Origin: Streptomyces sp. NBC_01775
GTDB taxonomy: Bacteria > Actinomycetota > Actinomycetes > Streptomycetales > Streptomycetaceae
NCBI RefSeq assembly: GCF_035917675.1
Contig: NZ_CP109104.1
Span: 2,232,001-2,296,000, forward strand
Direction: 5' to 3'
DNA length: 64,000 bases
The notes below the pieces were generated by a model that did no database searches, had not been told where the DNA came from, and was given only the letters and a program-made list of their open reading frames with translations. Every line of letters starts with the position of its first letter. The stretch's first letter is position 1. The position numbers and the translations under genes are program-made. Below, piece after piece: positions 15,496-23,590 of the stretch.

Positions 15496-16244
15496 GCACC
15501 GATAGAGCACGCATGAGCACCGATCACATACGAGAGCACCGCTCTCTCCAAGAGCAGCGCTCTCCCGACGAGTTGATGCGGCTCGCCGAGGCGGCAGGCC
15601 GGGAGCTGGAGGACGCACCCGCGCTGGAGGTGCTGCGCTGGGCCGCCGACACCTTCGGCCGCCGCTTTTGCGTCACCTCCTCCATGGAGGACGCCGTCGT
15701 CGCGCATCTGGCCTCACGGGTCTTCCCGGGCGTCCCGGTGGTCTTCCTCGACACCGGGTATCACTTCCCGGAGACCATTGGCACGCGCGACGCGGTGGAG
15801 GCTGTCATGGACGTCGAGGTGATCACCCTCACGCCGCGCCAGTCCGTCAGCGAGCAGGACGCGCAGTACGGCCCCAAGCTGCACGACCGCGACCCCAACC
15901 TGTGCTGCGCGCTGCGCAAGGTGCAGCCCCTGGAGGAGGGGCTGAGCTCCTACGACGCCTGGGCCACAGGGCTGCGCCGCGACGAGTCGCCGACCCGCGC
16001 CGGCACGCCCGTCGTCGGCTGGGACGAGAAGCGCAAGAAGGTCAAGGTCTCGCCCATCGCCCGCTGGACCCAGGACGATGTGGACAGCTACATCACCGAG
16101 CACGGGGTGCTGACCAACCCGCTGCTGAGCGACGGCTACGCCTCCGTCGGCTGCGCACCCTGCACCCGCCGCGTGCTGGCCGGCGAGGACGCGCGCGCCG
16201 GGCGCTGGGCCGGGCTCGACAAGACCGAGTGCGGACTGCACTGA
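15492..16244 (+). CDS. cysH: Assimilatory APS/PAPS reductase
   Basis: 250 residues from ATG 15492 (a second in-frame ATG at 15513). It reduces adenylyl sulfate to sulfite. The [4Fe-4S] ligands of the APS-reductase subtype are present: Cys138-Cys139 in NLCCALRK and Cys221/Cys224 in VGCAPCTR; the catalytic C-terminal Cys247 is in KTECGLH. The substrate loop TSSMEDAVVAHL (PP-loop-like) and LDTGYHFPET are also seen. The paired-Cys signature argues for APS rather than PAPS as direct substrate, as in other actinobacteria, although cysC is also encoded next door. It overlaps the upstream zinc-ribbon gene. Confidence 0.95.
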   Translation: MSTDRARMSTDHIREHRSLQEQRSPDELMRLAEAAGRELEDAPALEVLRWAADTFGRRFCVTSSMEDAVVAHLASRVFPGVPVVFLDTGYHFPETIGTRDAVEAVMDVEVITLTPRQSVSEQDAQYGPKLHDRDPNLCCALRKVQPLEEGLSSYDAWATGLRRDESPTRAGTPVVGWDEKRKKVKVSPIARWTQDDVDSYITEHGVLTNPLLSDGYASVGCAPCTRRVLAGEDARAGRWAGLDKTECGLH

Positions 16245-16297
16245 TGCCACCCGTCCCGAACCCCGTCCAGAACGCAACGGAAGGTCAGGAGAGATAC

Positions 16298-16831
16298 GTG
16301 AGCGGTGCCACGGTGTGGCTGACCGGCCTGCCCAGCGCGGGTAAGACGACCATCGCCACCGCGGTCGCCGACCGGCTGCGCGACGCCGGTCAGCGGGTGG
16401 AGGTGCTCGACGGGGATGAGATCCGCACCTTCCTCTCCGCCGGGCTCGGCTTCTCCCGCGCCGACCGCGACACCAACGTCCAGCGCGTCGGCTTCGTCGC
16501 CGAACTGCTCGCCTCGCACGGGGTGACCGTGCTGGTGCCCGTGATCGCGCCGTACGCCGACAGCCGCGAGGCCGTGCGCAAGCGCCACCAGGCGCAGGGC
16601 ACCGGCTATCTGGAGGTGCACGTCGCCACTCCGGTCACGGTCTGCTCCGAGCGGGACGTCAAGGGCCTGTACGCCAAGCAGGCGGCGGGCGAACTGACCG
16701 GCCTGACAGGCGTGGACGACCCGTACGAAGCACCCGAGGACCCGGACCTGCGGATCGAGACGCACGGGCGGAGCGTGGCGGACTCCGCCCGCGAGGTGCA
16801 CGAGCTGCTCAAGGAGAGGGGACTCATATGA
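16298..16831 (+). CDS. cysC: Adenylylsulfate kinase
   Basis: 177 residues from GTG 16298, chosen because AGGAGAG lies five bases upstream and homologues begin at this SGATVWLTG; an ATG at 16244 overlapping the cysH stop would add 18 residues without conservation. It phosphorylates APS to PAPS. Motifs: P-loop GLPSAGKTT, the DGDEIR loop, GFSRADRDTNVQRVGFVA, and CSERDVKGLYAKQAAGEL as lid region. Because CysH here has the APS-reductase signature, PAPS may serve sulfotransfer or sulfolipid-type reactions rather than reduction. It overlaps cysD by four bases. Confidence 0.93.
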   Translation: MSGATVWLTGLPSAGKTTIATAVADRLRDAGQRVEVLDGDEIRTFLSAGLGFSRADRDTNVQRVGFVAELLASHGVTVLVPVIAPYADSREAVRKRHQAQGTGYLEVHVATPVTVCSERDVKGLYAKQAAGELTGLTGVDDPYEAPEDPDLRIETHGRSVADSAREVHELLKERGLI

Positions 16832-17763
16832 CCACGGCCATCACGGCTCCCGAGGACACCGGCAGCCCCTTCGCGCTGTCCCACCTGGACGCGCTGGAGT
16901 CGGAGGCGGTGCACATCTTCCGGGAGGTGGCGGGCGAGTTCGAGCGCCCGGTGATCCTCTTCTCGGGCGGCAAGGACTCCATCCTCATGCTGCACCTGGC
17001 GCTCAAGGCGTTCGCCCCGGCGCCGCTGCCCTTCGGGCTGCTGCACGTGGACACCGGGCACAACTTCCCCGAGGTCCTCGACTACCGCGACCGCACGGCG
17101 GCCCACCACGGGCTGCGGCTGTATGTGGCCTCCGTGCAGGACTACATCGACAACGGCACCCTGCGCGAGCGCCCCGACGGCACCCGCAACCCGCTCCAGA
17201 CGCTGCCGCTGCTGGAGGCCATCAACGAAAACCGCTTCGACGCCGTGTTCGGCGGCGGGCGGCGCGACGAGGAGAAGGCCCGCGCCAAGGAGCGCGTCTT
17301 CTCCCTGCGCGACGAGTTCGGCGGCTGGGACCCGCGCCGCCAGCGCCCCGAGCTGTGGCAGCTCTACAACGGGCGGCACGCGCCCGGCGAGCATGTGCGC
17401 GTCTTCCCGCTGTCCAACTGGACCGAGCTGGACGTGTGGCAGTACATCGCCCGCGAGAAGATCGAGCTGCCCGCCATCTACTACGCCCACGAGCGCGAGG
17501 TCTTCGCCCGCTCCGGGATGTGGCTGGCCCCCGGCGAGTGGGGCGGGCCCAAGGACACCGAGACCGTGGAGCGCCGCCAGGTGCGCTACCGGACCGTCGG
17601 CGACATGTCCTGCACCGGCGCCGTCGACTCCGGCGCCGACACCATCGAGAAGGTCATCGCCGAGATCGCCGCCTCCCGGCTGACCGAGCGCGGCGCCACC
17701 CGGGCCGACGACAAGCTCTCCGAGGCCGCGATGGAAGACCGCAAGCGGGAAGGCTACTTCTGA
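16828..17763 (+). CDS. cysD: Sulfate adenylyltransferase subunit 2
   Basis: 311 residues from ATG 16828, preceded by AAGGAGAGG. It is the small ATP sulfurylase subunit that adenylates sulfate. The PP-loop is LFSGGKDSILMLHLA (about 43-57), followed by LLHVDTGHNFPEVLDYRD, AVFGGGRRDEEKARAKERVFS and FPLSNWTELDVWQYIAREKI, all hallmark CysD segments. The C-terminal KLSEAAMEDRKREGYF is the usual end. It acts with the GTPase CysN encoded immediately downstream, a two-base gap that points to one transcript. Confidence 0.97.
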   Translation: MTTAITAPEDTGSPFALSHLDALESEAVHIFREVAGEFERPVILFSGGKDSILMLHLALKAFAPAPLPFGLLHVDTGHNFPEVLDYRDRTAAHHGLRLYVASVQDYIDNGTLRERPDGTRNPLQTLPLLEAINENRFDAVFGGGRRDEEKARAKERVFSLRDEFGGWDPRRQRPELWQLYNGRHAPGEHVRVFPLSNWTELDVWQYIAREKIELPAIYYAHEREVFARSGMWLAPGEWGGPKDTETVERRQVRYRTVGDMSCTGAVDSGADTIEKVIAEIAASRLTERGATRADDKLSEAAMEDRKREGYF

Positions 17764-17765
17764 TC

Positions 17766-19109
17766 ATGACCCTCACAGACGAAGCGACGTCGCTGCTGCG
17801 CTTCGCCACCGCGGGCAGCGTCGACGACGGCAAGTCCACGCTGGTCGGAAGGCTGCTGCACGACTCCAAGTCGGTGCTCGCCGACCAGCTGGAGGCCGTC
17901 GAGCTGGCCTCGCAGGCACGCGGCCAGGAGGCGCCCGACCTGGCGCTGCTGACCGACGGGCTGCGCGCCGAGCGTGAGCAGGGCATCACCATCGATGTGG
18001 CCTACCGCTACTTCGCCACCCCGCGCAGGCGCTTCATCCTGGCCGACACCCCCGGCCATGTTCAGTACACCCGCAACATGGTCACCGGCGCCTCCACCTC
18101 CGAGCTGGCCGTGGTGCTGGTCGACGCGCGCAACGGCGTGGTCGAGCAGACCCGCCGGCACGCCGCCGTCGCCGCGCTGCTGCGCGTCCCGCACGTGGTG
18201 CTGGCCGTCAACAAGATGGACCTGGCCGGCTACGCGGAGTCCGTGTTCGCGGCCATCGCGCAGGAGTTCGGCGACTACGCCACCTCGCTGGGGGTTCCCG
18301 AGGTCACCGCCATACCGATCTCCGCGCTGGAGGGCGACAACGTCGTGACCCCCTCCGCGCACATGGACTGGTACAGCGGCCCCACCGTCCTGGAGCACCT
18401 GGAGACGGTCGCCGTCGCCCACGACCCGACCGGCGACCCGGCCCGCTTCCCCGTCCAGTACGTCATCCGCCCGCAGACCGCCGAACACCCCGACTACCGG
18501 GGCTACGCGGGCCAGCTGGCGTCCGGCGTGCTGCGCGTCGGGGACCAGGTGACGGTGCACCCGTCGGGCCGCAGCAGCACGATCGAGGCCATCGACGTAC
18601 TGGGGCAGGCCGTGGACGTGGCCTGGGCGCCGCAGTCGGTGACCGTGCTGCTCGCCGACGACCTGGACATCTCGCGCGGCGACCTGATCGCGCCCGCGGA
18701 CGCGGACGTACGGCCCAGCCAGGACCTGACGGCGACCGTGTGCCACCTGCACGACCGGCCGCTCAAGCCCGGTGACCGGGTGCTGCTCAAGCACACCACC
18801 CGCACCGTCAAGGCGATCGTGAAGGAGATCCCCTCCCGCCTCACCCTCGCCGACCTGTCCCAGCACCCGGCGCCCGGCGAGCTGGTGGCCAACGACATCG
18901 GCCGCGTCGTGCTGCGCACGGCCGAGGCGCTGCCCGTCGACGCCTACGCCGACTCGCGCCGCACCGGGTCCTTCCTGCTCATCGACCCCGCCGACGGCAG
19001 CACCCTGACCGCCGGAATGGCCGGGAAGGCGTTCGCCGACGCCAACGGCGCGGCCGGGGCTGCGGTGGCCGGGGCCGAGGTGCCCGACGACGACGGCTGG
19101 GACTTTTGA
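17766..19109 (+). CDS. cysN: Sulfate adenylyltransferase subunit 1 (GTPase)
   Basis: 447 residues from ATG 17766. This elongation-factor-like GTPase drives ATP sulfurylase by GTP hydrolysis. G1 is GSVDDGKSTLVGRLL, the switch region is REQGITIDVAYRYF, G3 is DTPGHVQYTRN and G4 is NKMD. The barrel domains follow. A final Ala/Gly-rich stretch ends in DDDGWDF. No APS kinase domain is fused to the C-terminus, consistent with the separate cysC upstream. The gap to the next gene is 204 bases, so a secondary promoter or processing site may lie there. Confidence 0.97.
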   Translation: MTLTDEATSLLRFATAGSVDDGKSTLVGRLLHDSKSVLADQLEAVELASQARGQEAPDLALLTDGLRAEREQGITIDVAYRYFATPRRRFILADTPGHVQYTRNMVTGASTSELAVVLVDARNGVVEQTRRHAAVAALLRVPHVVLAVNKMDLAGYAESVFAAIAQEFGDYATSLGVPEVTAIPISALEGDNVVTPSAHMDWYSGPTVLEHLETVAVAHDPTGDPARFPVQYVIRPQTAEHPDYRGYAGQLASGVLRVGDQVTVHPSGRSSTIEAIDVLGQAVDVAWAPQSVTVLLADDLDISRGDLIAPADADVRPSQDLTATVCHLHDRPLKPGDRVLLKHTTRTVKAIVKEIPSRLTLADLSQHPAPGELVANDIGRVVLRTAEALPVDAYADSRRTGSFLLIDPADGSTLTAGMAGKAFADANGAAGAAVAGAEVPDDDGWDF

Positions 19110-19207
19110 GCCATGGGCATCCCAGGAGAGGTCTTCTCGACCTTCGACCAGACCGGTGGCCGCATCGGCAGCGGCGTACGCGGCAGCGGCCAGGGCGGAG
19201 TCGGGCG

Positions 19208-19285
19208 ATGTGTGCGCTGACGTCCGTGCACGTCCCGCGCCCCCGCCAGCTCGTCAACCGCCCCGTCCGGCCTCTCTGAGAGGCC
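19208..19285 (+). promoter_or_regulatory. Candidate leader ORF and 17-bp palindrome before the importer genes
   Basis: Upstream of the importer, ATG 19208 opens a 23-codon ORF (MCALTSVHVPRP...) with GGAG about ten bases upstream. Its stop codon (19277-19279) lies inside the perfect palindrome GGCCTCTCTGAGAGGCC (19269-19285). A partial copy, CCTCAGAGAGG, follows at once. The palindrome could be an operator or a weak hairpin acting when ribosomes leave the ORF. The peptide lacks the HVDL...IC signature, so I treat it as a candidate only. Confidence 0.35.
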
Positions 19286-19313
19286 GCCCCGGCCCCTCAG
19301 AGAGGACACCTCC

Positions 19314-20429
19314 GTGCCCACCATCCGCCCGAATCGCCCCAGAAACCGCGTCCTTGCGGCTCTGCTCGCCCTCCCGGCGCTGCTGGTCGCCGCCGGCTGC
19401 GGCTACGGCTCCAAGGCCGTCGAGGACGCGGACCCGAAGGCCGCCGGCGGCAAGAAGGTCGACGGTCTCGACCAGGTGAAGGTCGGCTACTTCCCCAACG
19501 TCACCCACGCCACGCCACTGGTCGGGCTGCGCACCGGCGGGCCCATCACCAAGGAGCTGGGCGGGACGAAGATCTCCACTCAGGTCTTCAACGCGGGCCC
19601 CTCGGCCATCGAGGCCCTCAACGCCAAAGCCGTCGACATGACCTGGGTCGGCCCCTCCCCCTCGATCAACGGCTACGCCCAGTCCCACGGCAAGAACCTG
19701 CGCATCGTCTCCGGCGCGACCTCGGGCGGCGCCTCGCTCGTCGTCGACCCGAAGAAGGTCAAGTCCCTGAGCGACCTCAAGGGCAAGAAGATCGCCACCC
19801 CGCAGCTCGGCAACACCCAGGACGTCGCCCTCCTCCACTACCTCAAGGGCAAGGGCATCAAGGTCGACCCCGAGACGGGCAAGGGTGCCACCTCCGTCCT
19901 GCGGCAGGACAACAAGGAGATCCCCACCACCTTCCAGCAGGGGGGCATCGACGGCGCCTGGGTGCCCGAGCCGACCGCCAGCAACCTGGTCAGCAAGGGC
20001 GGCAAGGTCCTGCTGAACGAGAAGAAGCTGTGGAAGGGCGGCAAGTTCGTCACCACGAACCTCGTGGTGCGCCAGGACTTCCTCAAGAAGCACCCCGCCG
20101 CCGTGGAGGCGGTGCTGCGCGGCTCCGTGAAGACCAACGCCTGGATCGACAAGCACCCCGACGAGGCGAAGAAGCACATCAACGAGGCGCTGCGGCGGGA
20201 CGCGGGCAAGCCGCTGCCGGACAAGGTGCTGGACGCGGCCTTCGCGCAGATCGACGTCACGGACGACCCGCTGGCCGCCACGCTCAAGCGGGAGGCCGAC
20301 AACGGCGCCTCGGCCGGCCTCCTGAAGAAGCCCGACCTCACCGGCATCTACGACCTGTCCCCCCTGAACAAGGTCCTCAAGAGCGAGGGCCGCACCCCCG
20401 TGACCGACGCGGGTCTGGGCCAGAAGTGA
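19314..20429 (+). CDS. Sulfonate/sulfate-type ABC transporter substrate-binding lipoprotein
   Basis: 371 residues from GTG 19314. A lipoprotein signal ends in LLVAAGCG, with Cys29 as lipidation site. The mature part has the SsuA/NMT1-like fold: QVKVGYFPNVTHATPLVGL, FNAGPSAIEALNAKAVDMTWVGPSPSINGYAQ, IVSGATSGGASLVV, LKGKKIATPQLGNTQDVALLHYL and WVPEPTASNLV. It delivers an oxidised sulfur compound to the permease at the cell surface. The family is annotated for aliphatic sulfonates, but the position in a sulfate assimilation operon leaves sulfate or a sulfate ester possible. It is only distantly similar to the SsuA at 30875-31912. Confidence 0.85.
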   Translation: MPTIRPNRPRNRVLAALLALPALLVAAGCGYGSKAVEDADPKAAGGKKVDGLDQVKVGYFPNVTHATPLVGLRTGGPITKELGGTKISTQVFNAGPSAIEALNAKAVDMTWVGPSPSINGYAQSHGKNLRIVSGATSGGASLVVDPKKVKSLSDLKGKKIATPQLGNTQDVALLHYLKGKGIKVDPETGKGATSVLRQDNKEIPTTFQQGGIDGAWVPEPTASNLVSKGGKVLLNEKKLWKGGKFVTTNLVVRQDFLKKHPAAVEAVLRGSVKTNAWIDKHPDEAKKHINEALRRDAGKPLPDKVLDAAFAQIDVTDDPLAATLKREADNGASAGLLKKPDLTGIYDLSPLNKVLKSEGRTPVTDAGLGQK

Positions 20430-20463
20430 GCAGCGGCCAAGTCCACGTACAGGAGGTGAACAC

Positions 20464-21225
20464 GTGACCGTCACCACGACGACAAAGACCACGGCGGCAG
20501 CCAGGATCGCGAACGTCTCCAAGACGTTCGGCACCCAGCACGTGCTGGACGACATCAGCATCGACGTCGCCCCCGGCGAATTCGTCACGCTGCTCGGCGC
20601 ATCCGGCTGCGGCAAGAGCACGCTGCTCAACCTCGTGGCGGGCCTCGAGGGCCCCACCGAGGGCACCATCGAGGTCCCCGGCGGGCGTCCCGCGCTGATG
20701 TTCCAGGAGCACGCGCTCTTCCCCTGGCTGACGGCGGGCAAGAACATCGAGCTGGCGCTCAAGCTGCGCGGCGTGCCCAAGGCCGACCGGCCGCAGGAGG
20801 CCGAGCGCCTGCTGGAGCTGGTGCGCCTCAAGGGCGCACACGGCAAGCGGGTGCACGAGCTGTCGGGCGGCATGCGCCAGCGCGTCGCGCTGGCCCGCGC
20901 GCTGGCGCAGGACAGCCAGCTCCTGCTGATGGACGAACCGTTCGCCGCGCTCGACGCCATCACCCGCGACGTGCTGCACGAGGAACTGACCCGTATCTGG
21001 TCGGAGACGCGCGTCTCCGTCCTGTTCGTCACCCACAACGTGCGCGAGGCCGTCCGCCTGGCCGAGCGCGTCGTGCTGCTCTCCTCCCGGCCGGGCCGTA
21101 TCGCCCGGGAGTGGGAGGTCGACATCCCGCACCCGCGCCGTATCGAGGACGCGGACGTGGCGGGGCTGTCCGTCGAGATCACCGAACAGCTCCGGGGGGA
21201 GATCCGCCGCCATGGCCAGCACTGA
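20464..21225 (+). CDS. ABC transporter ATPase, SsuB-like
   Basis: 253 residues from GTG 20464, with a strong AGGAGGTGAACAC leader. It powers import together with the adjacent permease. Walker A is GASGCGKSTLL, the Q-loop is FQEHALFPW, the signature is LSGGMRQRVALARAL and Walker B is LLLMDEPFAALDA, with the switch His in FVTHNVREA. The SRPGRI.REWEVDIPHPRR end is typical of nitrate/sulfonate/taurine-type ATPases. It overlaps the permease start by 14 bases. Confidence 0.93.
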   Translation: MTVTTTTKTTAAARIANVSKTFGTQHVLDDISIDVAPGEFVTLLGASGCGKSTLLNLVAGLEGPTEGTIEVPGGRPALMFQEHALFPWLTAGKNIELALKLRGVPKADRPQEAERLLELVRLKGAHGKRVHELSGGMRQRVALARALAQDSQLLLMDEPFAALDAITRDVLHEELTRIWSETRVSVLFVTHNVREAVRLAERVVLLSSRPGRIAREWEVDIPHPRRIEDADVAGLSVEITEQLRGEIRRHGQH

Positions 21226-22147
21226 CATCAAACCGAAGTCCACCGAGACGGCCGAAGCGTCCGAGGCGTCCGTCGCGACCGAGGCGCAGCGCGCGAGCAG
21301 CGACCTGGCGGGCCTGGAGGCCGGCCTGGACGCGCTCGACACCCGTACGACGACGCGCCCCCCGCTGGGCCAGCTGCTGCGGACCAAGGTCCTGCCGCCG
21401 GTCGTCGCCGTCGTGCTCGTCCTGGGCCTGTGGCAGGCCGCGTTCGCGCTGGACCTGAAGCCCGACTACCAGCTGCCGAGCCCCCTGATGGTGTGGGACG
21501 CGCTCGCCGAGGAGTGGTACAAGGGCACGATCCTCGGCGTCATCTGGCAGAGCGTCTCGCGCGGCGCGCTCGGCTTCCTCGTCGCGCTGGCGATCGGCAC
21601 CCCGCTGGGGCTGCTGGTGGCCAGGGTGCGGGCGGTGCGGGCCGCGATCGGGCCGATCCTCTCCGGGCTCCAGTCGCTGCCCTCGGTCGCCTGGGTGCCG
21701 GCGGCGATCATCTGGTTCGGGCTGACGGACGCCACGATCTACACCGTCGTCCTGCTCGGTGCCGTCCCGTCGATCGCCAACGGGCTCGTCTCGGGCGTCG
21801 ACCAGATCCAGCCGCTGCACCTGCGCGCGGGCAAGGTGATCGGCGCGACGGGGCTGAGCGGCGTACGGCACGTCCTGCTGCCCGCCGCGCTGCCCGGCTA
21901 CCTCGCGGGCCTCAAGCAGGGCTGGGCCTTCTCCTGGCGCTCCTTGATGGCGGCCGAGCTGATCGCGACCTCGCCCGAGCTGGGCTCCGGGCTGGGCACC
22001 TTGCTGGAGACCGGCCGCTCCTACCAGGACATGCCGCTGGTACTGGGTGCGATCTTGCTCATCCTGCTGGTGGGCATCGGCATCGAACTGCTCATCTTCG
22101 CGCCCGTCGAGCGGCGCGTCCTGCGTCACCGGGGGCTGCTGCGCTGA
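21212..22147 (+). CDS. ABC transporter permease, SsuC-like
   Basis: 311 residues from ATG 21212. About 65 hydrophilic residues precede six predicted membrane helices, starting at VLPPVVAVVLVLGLWQAAFAL. The BPD-type EAA loop reads GKVIGATGLSGVRHVLLPAALPGYLAGLKQGWAFSW, which docks on the ATPase. It forms the inner-membrane channel of the importer encoded with the two preceding genes. Its stop overlaps the next ATG (TGATG), so the chelatase is translationally coupled. Confidence 0.92.
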   Translation: MASTDIKPKSTETAEASEASVATEAQRASSDLAGLEAGLDALDTRTTTRPPLGQLLRTKVLPPVVAVVLVLGLWQAAFALDLKPDYQLPSPLMVWDALAEEWYKGTILGVIWQSVSRGALGFLVALAIGTPLGLLVARVRAVRAAIGPILSGLQSLPSVAWVPAAIIWFGLTDATIYTVVLLGAVPSIANGLVSGVDQIQPLHLRAGKVIGATGLSGVRHVLLPAALPGYLAGLKQGWAFSWRSLMAAELIATSPELGSGLGTLLETGRSYQDMPLVLGAILLILLVGIGIELLIFAPVERRVLRHRGLLR

Positions 22148-22902
22148 TGTTCCGTCCCGCTCTGCTTCTCGTCGCCCACGGCAGCCGCGACCCCCGGCAT
22201 GCCGCGACCGTCGGCGCGCTCACCGCGCGGGTGCGGCGGCTGCTGCCGGGAGTGCGGGTGGAGACGGGCTATCTCGACTTCGACGCCCCGTCGGTGCGCG
22301 ACGCGCTGACGCGGCTGTACACGAGGGGGGTCCGCGATGTCATCGCCGTCCCCCTCCTGCTGACCCGGGCCTTCCACGCCAAGACCGACATCCCGGCGGC
22401 GCTGGACGAGGCGGCCTCCGTGCTGCCGGGGCTGGCCGTCCGCCAGGCCGACGTCCTGGGCCCTCACCCCCTGCTGGTGCGGGCCCTGGAGCGGCGGCTG
22501 CGCGAGGCCGGGCTGCGGCCCGGCGACGCGCCCACGACGGGTGTCGTGCTCGCTTCGGCGGGCTCCTCCGACCCGGAGGCGAGCGCAGTGATCGCAGAAA
22601 TCGCGCGGGAGTGGCGGCGCACCACAGGCTGGTGCTCCGTGCGGCCTGCGTTCGCCTCCGCTGTATCCCCCCGCCCGGCGGACGCCGTACGCGCCCTGCG
22701 CGCGGCCGGCGCCCGCCGGGTGGCGGTCGCCCCCTACGTCCTGGCCCCCGGCCGCCTCCCGGACCGCATCGCCGCGGGCGCGCACGAGGCGGGAGCGGAG
22801 GTCCTGGCCCCGGTCCTGGGCCCGGCCCCGGAACTGGCGCACGTCATCGCCACCCGCTACGCCGAAGCCACCGCCCTCACCCCCGCGGCTGCGGCGGCCT
22901 GA
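22147..22902 (+). CDS. Sirohydrochlorin chelatase (CbiX/SirB-like)
   Basis: 251 residues from ATG 22147. It inserts Fe2+ (or Co2+) into sirohydrochlorin. The N-terminal LLLVAHGSRDPRHAATV carries the metal-binding His, and the second half opens VVLASAGSSDPEASAV, so two CbiX-like halves are fused as in SirB-type enzymes. RAFHAKTDIPAAL supplies the second His of the first half; the second half retains a weaker site (SAVSPRPADAV). Its place at the end of the sulfite reductase operon suggests it makes siroheme for SirA rather than cobalamin. Confidence 0.88.
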   Translation: MFRPALLLVAHGSRDPRHAATVGALTARVRRLLPGVRVETGYLDFDAPSVRDALTRLYTRGVRDVIAVPLLLTRAFHAKTDIPAALDEAASVLPGLAVRQADVLGPHPLLVRALERRLREAGLRPGDAPTTGVVLASAGSSDPEASAVIAEIAREWRRTTGWCSVRPAFASAVSPRPADAVRALRAAGARRVAVAPYVLAPGRLPDRIAAGAHEAGAEVLAPVLGPAPELAHVIATRYAEATALTPAAAAA

Positions 22903-23068
22903 CCCCTGGGCTGCCCCGCCGAGCCCCGGGCCTCGCCGCCGAACACCCGGAATCCGCAAGGGAGTTGCGGGCGGGACCCCGGCGCATCAGACTGCTGAAG
23001 CTTCCCCGCACGGGGGGTGACGGTCTGGCACGCGACGGACGGCGTCGCGGCTTGTCGAGGGGGCGGCC

Positions 23069-23590
23069 ATGGGTGACCCAGCAGCGGAAAAGGGCGACGA
23101 CAAGCTCCCGGACCTCGTCATCGGACCGCCCATTCCCCCGGGGGAACAGTCAGCGCTCGAACCTCCGCGCGAAGAGGGCGACAGGTTCCCCCTCCAGCCG
23201 GCCCCGCCCCTCGGACCACCGCCGCTGAAGGTCTCCCACAAGGTTCTTGAGAGCGGCGCGACCAGTGCCTCGGAGATCCACTCCGCCTTCTACAAGGCCG
23301 CGGCCTCGCTGGAGGGGACGACGAACACCGCCAAGGCGGAGTTCGAGGGCTGGACGACGGCTGACGGGCTGGAGAAGTCCCACGAGCAGTGGGAGATCCA
23401 GGCGAGCAACGTGGCAGCCTGGCTCGCGAAGATCGAGCAGAGTCTGCGCGACGCCAAGAAGGCGTATCAGACCCAGGACTTCGACACGGGTCTGGATGTG
23501 GGCAGCGTCGCACCGAAGGGCGAGGGCGTCCCGTACGGGCCGAAGGTCCCCTTCGCGCCGCGCCGCTCCGCGATCGAGGGCATCGGCTGA
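23069..23590 (+). CDS. WXG100/ESX-like small helical protein
   Basis: 173 residues from ATG 23069. After a Pro-rich N-terminus (about 1-52), a helical hairpin follows: LESGATSASEIHSAFYKAAASLEGTTNTAKAEFEGWTTADGLEKSHEQWEIQASNVAAWLAKIEQSLRDAKKAYQTQD, with Gly-Trp at the turn. This resembles WXG100 proteins of type VII secretion. The DVGSVAPKGEGVPYG tail is unstructured. The stop overlaps the next ATG, so the two products are probably made in equal amounts and may form a pair. No secretion ATPase is in the window. Confidence 0.6.
   Translation: MGDPAAEKGDDKLPDLVIGPPIPPGEQSALEPPREEGDRFPLQPAPPLGPPPLKVSHKVLESGATSASEIHSAFYKAAASLEGTTNTAKAEFEGWTTADGLEKSHEQWEIQASNVAAWLAKIEQSLRDAKKAYQTQDFDTGLDVGSVAPKGEGVPYGPKVPFAPRRSAIEGIG

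Noticed and set aside
19112..19219. 35-codon ORF after cysN (MGIPGEVFSTFDQTGG..)
   Set aside because: No ribosome-binding site at proper spacing and no leader signature; Gly/Arg-rich composition suggests chance.
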